DNA of 58,161 nucleotides, from the NCBI GenBank assembly GCA_031428975.1, contig JANOYR010000067.1:1-58161 (forward strand), given 5' to 3'. Numbering within the stretch: the first letter of the stretch is position 1; every line of letters starts with the position of its first letter. Under the pieces are notes generated by a model, which worked only from the letters and a program-made list of their open reading frames with translations, was not told the DNA's origin and searched no databases. Shown in pieces: positions 52,806 through 58,161 of the stretch. Made by a program: the position numbers and the translations under genes. Source of the stretch: JAAFIP01 sp031428975 (GTDB lineage: Bacteria > Pseudomonadota > Gammaproteobacteria > Burkholderiales > Burkholderiaceae_C).

Positions 52806-53903
52806 ATGATGACTACGCATTTTTCTCCCCTCTCAATGCTTCGCTCCGATGTGCAGTCGATGCACGCCTATGCCGTGCAAGATGCCGCAGGCATGGTCAA
52901 GCTTGACGCCATGGAAAATCCCCACACGCTATCGCCAGACCTGCAAGCCAAGCTGGGCGCACGCCTAGGCGCGCTGGCGATCAACCGCTACCCCGGCCCG
53001 CGCATTGACGACTTGAAAACCGCCCTGCGCACCTATGCCAAGCCGCCACAAAGTTATGGGCTGATGCTGGGCAACGGCTCGGACGAGCTCATTTCCCTGC
53101 TGGCCATGGCCTGCGACAAACCCGGCGCGGCCATCCTTGCCCCACTGCCCGGGTTTGTGATGTACGCCATGGGGGCGCAGTTGCAAGGCTTGCGCTTTAT
53201 TGGCGTGCCGCTCACAGCAAGCTTTGAACTGGACGAGGCCGCCATGCTGCAGGCCATTGCAGCCGAAAAACCAGCGATTACCTACATTGCCTACCCCAAC
53301 AACCCCACGGCCAATTTGTGGGATGCAGCAGTGATACGAAACACCATTGCTGCTTGCGCCAGTTACGGCGGCATTGTGGCCATTGACGAGGCCTACCAAC
53401 CGTTTTCGTCCTGTAGCTGGATGGACGAAATTCACGCCCATCCTGAGCAAAACACCAACGTGTTGCTCATGCGCACTTTGAGCAAATTTGGCCTAGCGGG
53501 CGTGCGCTTGGGCTACATGGTGGGTCCCGCAGATTTGGTGGGTGAGATCGACAAACTGCGCCCACCGTACAACGTGAGTGTGCTCAACGCCGAATGCGCC
53601 TTGTTTGCGCTGGAGCACGAGGCGGTGTTTGTCTTTCAGGCCGCTGATATTCGCGCCCAGCGCGGCCTGCTTTTGTCGGAGTTGGCCCAAATAGCGCATG
53701 TAAAAGCCTTCAAAAGCGATGCCAACATGGTGCTGGTGCGCGTGCCAGATGCCGACAAAGCCTTTGCAGGCATGAAGCAGCGCGGGGTTTTGGTCAAAAA
53801 TGTCTCCAAAATGCATCCCCTGCTGGCCAGCTGCCTGCGCCTCACGGTTGGCACCGCCCCAGAAAATGCGCTGATGCTTGACGCCTTGCGCCAGTGCCTG
53901 TGA
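52806..53903 (+). CDS. hisC: Histidinol-phosphate aminotransferase
   Basis: This 365-residue PLP enzyme of fold type I converts imidazole acetol phosphate to histidinol phosphate. It has LDAMENPHTLSPD (substrate loop), LGNGSDELISLL, YIAYPNNPTANLWD, the cofactor Asp in VAIDEAYQPFS, and the Schiff-base Lys in LMRTLSKFGLAGVRLGYMVG. Two adjacent ATG codons (52806, 52809) are possible starts. It follows hisD by 74 bp. Confidence 0.96.
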   Translation: MMTTHFSPLSMLRSDVQSMHAYAVQDAAGMVKLDAMENPHTLSPDLQAKLGARLGALAINRYPGPRIDDLKTALRTYAKPPQSYGLMLGNGSDELISLLAMACDKPGAAILAPLPGFVMYAMGAQLQGLRFIGVPLTASFELDEAAMLQAIAAEKPAITYIAYPNNPTANLWDAAVIRNTIAACASYGGIVAIDEAYQPFSSCSWMDEIHAHPEQNTNVLLMRTLSKFGLAGVRLGYMVGPADLVGEIDKLRPPYNVSVLNAECALFALEHEAVFVFQAADIRAQRGLLLSELAQIAHVKAFKSDANMVLVRVPDADKAFAGMKQRGVLVKNVSKMHPLLASCLRLTVGTAPENALMLDALRQCL

Positions 53904-53934
53904 GCAGACACCCAAGGAATGCGACAATAGCCCT

Positions 53935-54525
53935 ATGAACCGCACCGCCACCGTTACCCGCAACACCGCCGAAACGCAAATCACGGCCACCGTGAACCTA
54001 GACGGCACAGGCCAAGCCAAGCTGTCCACTGGCATTGGTTTTTTTGACCACATGCTCGACCAAATCGCCCGCCACGGCCTGATTGACCTAGACGTTGCCG
54101 CCGTGGGCGACTTGCACATTGACGGCCACCACACGGTGGAAGACGTGGGCATTACGCTGGGGCAGGCGGTTTTCAAGGCGCTGGGCGACAAAAAAGGCAT
54201 TCGCCGCTACGGCCACGCCTATGTGCCGCTAGACGAAGCTTTGAGCCGCGTGGTGATTGATTTTTCGGGTCGGCCACAGCTGCTCATGCAGATTCCGTTC
54301 ACTTCGGGTGCAATTGGCGCGTTTGACACCCAGCTCACGCATGAGTTTTTTCAGGGTTTTGTCAACCATGCGCAGGTCACCTTGCATATTGACAACCTCA
54401 AAGGCGACAACGCCCACCACCAGTGCGAAACCGTGTTCAAAGCCTTTGCGCGCGCGGTGCGCATGGCCATAGAGCTCGATCCGCGCAGCTTGGGGGTGAT
54501 TCCTTCTACCAAGGGGTCTTTGTAA
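53935..54525 (+). CDS. hisB: Imidazoleglycerol-phosphate dehydratase
   Basis: This 196-residue monofunctional HisB lacks the histidinol-phosphatase domain of the enterobacterial fusion. It has GIGFFDHMLDQIARHGLIDL, GDLHIDGHHTVEDVGITLGQA and DNLKGDNAHHQCETVFKAFARA, which carry the His and Glu ligands of the Mn site. ATG 53935 gives the family N-terminus. Repeat copy 7 follows 22 bp after the stop. Confidence 0.97.
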   Translation: MNRTATVTRNTAETQITATVNLDGTGQAKLSTGIGFFDHMLDQIARHGLIDLDVAAVGDLHIDGHHTVEDVGITLGQAVFKALGDKKGIRRYGHAYVPLDEALSRVVIDFSGRPQLLMQIPFTSGAIGAFDTQLTHEFFQGFVNHAQVTLHIDNLKGDNAHHQCETVFKAFARAVRMAIELDPRSLGVIPSTKGSL

Positions 54526-54546
54526 TTCAAAGTCTGAAAACCGGCC

Positions 54547-54686
54547 CAATACCGAACTTCCGGACGCAGAGGGCGCTAAAGGTACGCAAAAGACGCAAAA
54601 AAATACCAAAAAGATTGAATTTATAGTTTATTTGGTCAACGTCGCCGTCATATGGTCATAGCTTGCTATTTAATATATAGTAATTA
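54547..54686 (+). repeat. Interspersed repeat copy 7 (module A + module B, hisB-hisH gap)
   Basis: Module A covers 54547-54612 and module B 54632-54686. B ends with TTGCTA...TAGTAA, a hairpin with one G-T pair, 16 bp before the hisH start codon. The element fills nearly all of the 176 bp between hisB and hisH. Confidence 0.92.
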
Positions 54687-54701
54687 GGGTGTTTATTTTT
54701 C

Positions 54702-55373
54702 ATGCTTACTCATACCGTTGCCGTCATTGATTACGGAATGGGCAATCTGCGCTCGGTGGCCAATGCTGTAGTGGAAGCCGCCAAGGACAGCGGCGTGCGT
54801 GTGGTCATCACCAACGACCCCGCCCAAGTGCGCGCGGCCAGCCGCGTGGTGCTGCCGGGTCAAGGCGCTATGCGCGACTGCATGCGCGAGTTGCGCGAAT
54901 GCCATGGCGGCGATTTGTTGCCCGCTGTACTAGAGGCGGCAGCTTCCAAGCCGCTGTTTGGTGTATGCGTGGGCATGCAAATGCTGCTAGACCACTCTGA
55001 AGAGCAAGACACGGCAGGCTTGGGGCTGATTGCGGGGCAGGTCAAAAAGTTTGACCTGAAAGGCCGCTTGCAGGCCGATGGCAGCCGTTTCAAAGTGCCG
55101 CATATGGGCTGGAATCCGGTGGCGCAAAGCCTGCATGGCGGCCAAGCGCATGCGCTGTGGAATGGTGTGGCGCAAAACAGCTATTACTACTTTGTACATA
55201 GTTTTTACGCTGCACCGTCTGATATGCGCCACAGTGCAGGCTGCGCAGATTACGGTGCAGCCTTTACAGCGGCCATTGCCCGCGATAACATATTTGCTAC
55301 CCAGTTTCACCCCGAAAAAAGCGCCGCACAAGGCATTGCGCTTTACCGTAATTTCCTGCACTGGAATCCTTAA
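54702..55373 (+). CDS. hisH: Imidazole glycerol phosphate synthase, glutaminase subunit
   Basis: This 223-residue class I glutamine amidotransferase supplies ammonia to HisF. The catalytic Cys89 lies in PLFGVCVGMQMLLDHSEE, and His and Glu lie in FATQFHPEKSA. VAVIDYGMGNLRSVANA is the family start. A B-module hairpin is in the leader, 16 bp upstream, so translation of hisH may depend on it. Confidence 0.96.
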   Translation: MLTHTVAVIDYGMGNLRSVANAVVEAAKDSGVRVVITNDPAQVRAASRVVLPGQGAMRDCMRELRECHGGDLLPAVLEAAASKPLFGVCVGMQMLLDHSEEQDTAGLGLIAGQVKKFDLKGRLQADGSRFKVPHMGWNPVAQSLHGGQAHALWNGVAQNSYYYFVHSFYAAPSDMRHSAGCADYGAAFTAAIARDNIFATQFHPEKSAAQGIALYRNFLHWNP

Positions 55374-55387
55374 ATTCCTCTATTGTT

Positions 55388-56140
55388 ATGCTCCTCATCC
55401 CTGCGATTGATCTTAAAGACGGCCATTGCGTGCGCTTGCAACAAGGCGACATGGACCGCTCCACCACTTTTGGCGAAGACCCCGCCGCCATGGCCATGCG
55501 CTGGGTGGAGGCGGGTGCCCGCCGCCTGCACTTGGTTGACCTGAATGGCGCTTTTGCAGGCAAACCGCAAAATTTTGCCGCTATTAAATCTATTCTTAAG
55601 GCGGTGGCCGACGTGGACGGCGAGTCGATTCCGGTGCAAATCGGGGGGGGGATTCGTGACCTTGAAACGATTGAGCGCTACATCGACGCTGGCATTCGCT
55701 ATGTCATCATTGGCACTGCGGCAGTGCGCAACCCTGGCTTTTTGCAAGAAGCTTGCAGCGCCTTTGGTGGCCACATCATCGTCGGGCTGGATGCCAAAGA
55801 CGGCAAGGTAGCCACCGACGGCTGGAGCAAGCTCACGGGCCATGAAGTGACCGATTTGGCTAAAAAATACGAAGACTACGGCGTGGAATCCATCATTTAT
55901 ACCGACATTGGCCGCGACGGCATGCTCAGCGGTGTCAACATTGAGGCCACAGTGCGCCTCGCACAGGCCAGCACCATCCCAGTCATAGCCTCCGGCGGAC
56001 TGTCCAATATGGCCGATGTCGAAAAACTCTGCGCGGTAGAGTCTGACGGCGTCACGGGCGTAATTTGTGGCCGTGCCATTTACAGCGGTGACTTGGATTT
56101 TGCCGCTGGGCAGGCGCGGGCGGATGAACTTAACGGATGA
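55388..56140 (+). CDS. hisA: Phosphoribosylformimino-5-aminoimidazole carboxamide ribotide isomerase
   Basis: This 250-residue (beta/alpha)8 isomerase has catalytic Asp8 in LLIPAIDLKDGHCVRLQQGD and the second Asp in IIYTDIGRDGMLSG. The phosphate-binding QIGGGIRD is encoded by nine consecutive G bases (55643-55651), and GVICGRAIYSGDLDF is the second phosphate site. It lies 14 bp after hisH and is followed by an oppositely oriented toxin gene in place of hisF. Confidence 0.97.
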   Translation: MLLIPAIDLKDGHCVRLQQGDMDRSTTFGEDPAAMAMRWVEAGARRLHLVDLNGAFAGKPQNFAAIKSILKAVADVDGESIPVQIGGGIRDLETIERYIDAGIRYVIIGTAAVRNPGFLQEACSAFGGHIIVGLDAKDGKVATDGWSKLTGHEVTDLAKKYEDYGVESIIYTDIGRDGMLSGVNIEATVRLAQASTIPVIASGGLSNMADVEKLCAVESDGVTGVICGRAIYSGDLDFAAGQARADELNG

Positions 56141-56165
56141 GCCAAAGATGTAAGCCGGCGAAGCC

Positions 56166-56558
56166 TTAGCGGATCATCAACACCCGCACACCCGCCACTT
56201 CTTTCACATCACCCCACGCATGGTCAGCGGTCACGGCAATGCCGTCCATCAGTTGGGTCAACGCCAAGCAAGCGCGGTCGCCCAGTGATAGGCCGGCTGA
56301 TTTGGTTGTAGTGCGCAAGCGGGCGCACGTGAGTGCTTGCTCGTAGTTAAAATCCACCACATCCACTCGGAATTGCGCCACTGCGCGGTCAAGCTCGCTG
56401 GCTGGCAAGCCCATGTCTAGCAGTCTGGTGGCCACTTCTGCTGCGTTCACACTGCTAATCACACAGTCTTGGGTTTGTAGTATTTCCATCACGTATTCAG
56501 CCCCAATCTCTCCCTTGCTCACCGCCAGCAAGGCCGAAGAGTCCATCACATGAATCAT
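56166..56558 (-). CDS. PIN-domain toxin (VapC-like ribonuclease)
   Basis: This 130-residue PIN-domain protein is a predicted Mg-dependent endoribonuclease toxin. The acidic residues are visible: Asp6 in MIHVMDSSALLAV, Glu in SSVNAAEVATRLLDMG, Asp in GLSLGDRACLALTQL and Asp in GIAVTADHAWGDV. It overlaps the antitoxin gene in ATGA, with the antitoxin first, the usual vapBC order. It is on the strand opposite to the his genes, between hisA and hisF. Its RNA target is unknown. Confidence 0.9.
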   Translation of the reverse strand: MIHVMDSSALLAVSKGEIGAEYVMEILQTQDCVISSVNAAEVATRLLDMGLPASELDRAVAQFRVDVVDFNYEQALTCARLRTTTKSAGLSLGDRACLALTQLMDGIAVTADHAWGDVKEVAGVRVLMIR

Positions 56559-56812
56559 GCGGCATGCTCATGCGCTGCTTCTGCTCGGCGCTCAGCAATA
56601 AATTCATCGGTCATGTTACGCCCCGGTGTGGGTGGCAATAATGCGTCAAAATAGGCTCTGATTTTGCTGTAATGCAGAGCGGCTGGCGTAAGCACCAAGC
56701 AGCCATTTTGAATCTCCATCATGATCCGCGTTTTGGGCTTAAACCCAAGCTGCTCGCGTATGTCGGCGGGTATCAAAACCCTGCCGTTTTCCGACATGGC
56801 CAGTGTTTGCAT
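56555..56812 (-). CDS. AbrB-family antitoxin (VapB-like)
   Basis: This 85-residue protein has an N-terminal SpoVT/AbrB swapped-hairpin DNA-binding domain (LAMSENGRVLIPADIREQLGFKPKTRIMMEIQNGCLVLTP). A C-terminal segment (DEFIAERRAEAAHEHAA) should wrap around the PIN toxin. ATG 56812 was chosen because AAAGGA lies just upstream; in-frame ATG codons at 56830 and 56848 are alternatives. Such antitoxins repress their own promoter, here at 56837-56866. Confidence 0.88.
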   Translation of the reverse strand: MQTLAMSENGRVLIPADIREQLGFKPKTRIMMEIQNGCLVLTPAALHYSKIRAYFDALLPPTPGRNMTDEFIAERRAEAAHEHAA

Positions 56813-56822
56813 CGTATTTCCT

Positions 56823-56866
56823 TTGGTCATTAGTGCATATTCTGTCATAATTATAAAAATTGTCAA
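56823..56866. promoter_or_regulatory. Overlapping divergent promoters for the antitoxin-toxin pair and hisF
   Basis: On the plus strand TTGGTC (56823-56828) and CATAAT (56846-56851) with 17 bp between them point to hisF, whose ATG is at 56888. On the minus strand TTGACA (56861-56866) and GAATAT (56837-56842) with 18 bp between them point to the antitoxin gene. The two promoters interlock. The boxes are seen; their use is inferred. Confidence 0.65.
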
Positions 56867-56887
56867 TTTAAAAAATCCAGTCACACC

Positions 56888-57688
56888 ATGCTCGCCAAAC
56901 GCATCATCCCCTGCCTAGACGTTACCGGAGGCCGTGTGGTCAAAGGCGTGAATTTTGTGGAGCTGCGCGACGCGGGCGACCCGATAGAAATTGCCGCGCG
57001 CTACAACGACCAAGGCGCCGACGAGCTCACGTTTTTAGACATCACCGCCACCAGCGATGGGCGCGATTTGATTTTGCCCATCATCGAAGCCGTGGCCTCT
57101 AAAGTGTTCATCCCGCTCACTGTGGGCGGCGGCGTGCGCACCGTGGCCGACGTGCGCCGCCTGCTCAATGCAGGCGCTGACAAAACCAGCTTCAACTCTG
57201 CGGCCATAGCCAACCCGCAGGTGATTGCGGATGCCAGTGCCAAATACGGTGCGCAATGCATCGTGGTGGCTATTGATGCCAAACGCCGCAGCGCTGAAGA
57301 TGCGCTGCGCTTGAATGAAAACGGCCAAGCCGTGGGCGCAGGCTGGGACGTTTACAGCCACGGCGGCCGCAAAAACACAGGGTTAGACGCTGTGGCATGG
57401 GCCGCCCAAATGGCCCAGTTAGGCGCAGGCGAAATCCTGCTCACCAGCATGAACCGCGACGGCACAAAATCTGGCTTTGACTTGGCGCTCACCCGGGCCG
57501 TGGCGGATGCAGTCAGTGTGCCCGTCATCGCATCAGGCGGTGTAGGCAACCTAGAGCATTTGGCCGACGGTGTGCAGCAAGGCGGCGCAGATGCGGTGCT
57601 AGCTGCCAGCATTTTTCATTACGGCGAATACACCGTAGGGCAGGCCAAGGCGCTGATGCATGCGCGCGGGATTGCGGTTAGGTTTTGA
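56888..57688 (+). CDS. hisF: Imidazole glycerol phosphate synthase, cyclase subunit
   Basis: This 266-residue (beta/alpha)8 protein closes the imidazole ring with ammonia from HisH. Catalytic Asp11 is in AKRIIPCLDVTGGRVVKGVNF and the second Asp in LTSMNRDGTKSGFDLAL. TVGGGVRTVADVRRLLNAGADKTSFNSAA binds phosphate. It is separated from hisA by 747 bp that hold the toxin-antitoxin pair, so it needs its own promoter. hisI and hisE do not follow. Confidence 0.97.
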   Translation: MLAKRIIPCLDVTGGRVVKGVNFVELRDAGDPIEIAARYNDQGADELTFLDITATSDGRDLILPIIEAVASKVFIPLTVGGGVRTVADVRRLLNAGADKTSFNSAAIANPQVIADASAKYGAQCIVVAIDAKRRSAEDALRLNENGQAVGAGWDVYSHGGRKNTGLDAVAWAAQMAQLGAGEILLTSMNRDGTKSGFDLALTRAVADAVSVPVIASGGVGNLEHLADGVQQGGADAVLAASIFHYGEYTVGQAKALMHARGIAVRF

Positions 57689-57757
57689 GTTTTTCTCGAT
57701 GACTTGGCTGCTATCCGCTAAAGTGCCGCAGCCAACCAAGCTATTGCTTGGCATAGT

Positions 57758-58126
57758 TTAAACGCTGATAGCAGTTGTAAACGTCACCCGATTGCCAAAC
57801 GGGTCTTTCACCGACATGTCGCGCGTACCCCAAGGCATGGCCTCGATGCTGGGGCGGGCGTAGGGGTATTGCTTGGCGTTTAGCTCGGCGTGCAGTGCGT
57901 CTAAGTCTTGGGCTTCTATGCGCAATGCTGCGCCGGGGCTGGCATCGCCGTGGTGCTCGGACAGGTGCAGCACGCAGCGGCCGCGCGAGACTTGCAGGTA
58001 AAGGGGCAGACCCGGTTCAAAGCGGTGTTCCCAGTCCACTTTAAACCCTAGAAAGTCAAGGTAAAACGCTTTGGCCTTGGCTTCATCAAAAATGCGCAAA
58101 ATGGGGGTCGTTTTTCCGATGGGCAT
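57758..58126 (-). CDS. Glyoxalase/bleomycin-resistance superfamily protein
   Basis: This 122-residue protein has the paired beta-alpha-beta-beta-beta units of the vicinal oxygen chelate fold. ILRIFDEAKAKAFYLDFLGFKVDWEHRF and CVLHLSEHHGDASPGAALRIEAQDLDALHAEL are typical of the Ble-like group that binds or alters small molecules. The C-terminal WGTRDMSVKDPFGNRVTF is the common metal/substrate loop. A function as bleomycin binder is not shown. It converges on hisF. The last 35 bp of the window hold nothing that I recognise. Confidence 0.85.
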   Translation of the reverse strand: MPIGKTTPILRIFDEAKAKAFYLDFLGFKVDWEHRFEPGLPLYLQVSRGRCVLHLSEHHGDASPGAALRIEAQDLDALHAELNAKQYPYARPSIEAMPWGTRDMSVKDPFGNRVTFTTAISV

Positions 58127-58161
58127 GGATTTAATTTTTAACTAAATTGTCGTTTAAGTGG

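Noticed and set aside
57736..57751. Stem CCAAGC-TATT-GCTTGG after hisF as a terminator
   Set aside because: There is no T run on either strand, so a rho-independent terminator is not supported.

Overview
This window looks like chromosomal DNA of a betaproteobacterium of the order Burkholderiales, most likely family Comamonadaceae (Rhodoferax, Polaromonas or Limnohabitans relatives). The basis is protein similarity as I recall it and the gene order gltBD - mlaFEDACB - ABC exporter - bolA/ibaG - murA - his, together with engB - cytochrome c4 - resB - ccsA. No rRNA, tRNA, CRISPR array or prophage was seen. Almost everything is housekeeping or transport. The unusual content lies in small repeats and small insertions.

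Layout. 1-750: start of groEL and all of groES, with a heat-shock type promoter and a perfect CIRCE operator. 947-2079: an SDR oxidoreductase and a convergent glutaredoxin-like protein without the CxxC. 2645-10438: a sigma54 activator, a complete sigma54 promoter region, and a branched-chain-amino-acid type ABC importer (binding protein, two ATPases, two permeases) with an alpha/beta hydrolase. 10408-14580: a secreted TPR-CHAT protein and purU. 14741-19798: a YeiH-family permease, a phosphonate-type importer (phnD-phnC-phnE-phnE) and an isochorismatase-like hydrolase. 19891-25296: a sialidase-like protein with a membrane protein, convergent to a GT9 - GtrA - GT39 envelope-glycan operon. 25318-31094: metK, two lipid A type acyltransferases, a DUF1569-like protein, an epoxide-hydrolase-like enzyme and engB. 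31247-36659: cytochrome c4, system II cytochrome c maturation (resB, ccsA), a small Cys-rich protein and a REP-associated tyrosine transposase (RAYT). 36947-43337: gltB and gltD. 43416-49417: the mla phospholipid transport operon, an ABC-2 exporter and a BolA protein. 49448-57688: murA and hisG-D-C-B-H-A-F, interrupted by a toxin-antitoxin pair between hisA and hisF. 57758-58126: a glyoxalase-like protein.

The most striking signal is a dense two-part interspersed repeat family. Module A (about 55 bp) carries four ACGC-containing units spaced about 10 bp apart. Module B (about 48 bp) has a conserved CAATGTCACCGT...ATGGTCATA core followed by a short hairpin (GCTA...TAG-C/T) whose outer pair changes in a compensating way between copies. 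I count nine B modules and eight A modules at ten sites. Several B modules lie inside operons (importer, gltB-gltD, hisB-hisH, mlaD-mlaA), several end just upstream of start codons, and one is read as the signal peptide of MlaA. A RAYT gene with palindromes just downstream is a candidate mobiliser of at least some of these repeats. Other palindromic insertions sit in frame inside gltB and hisD.
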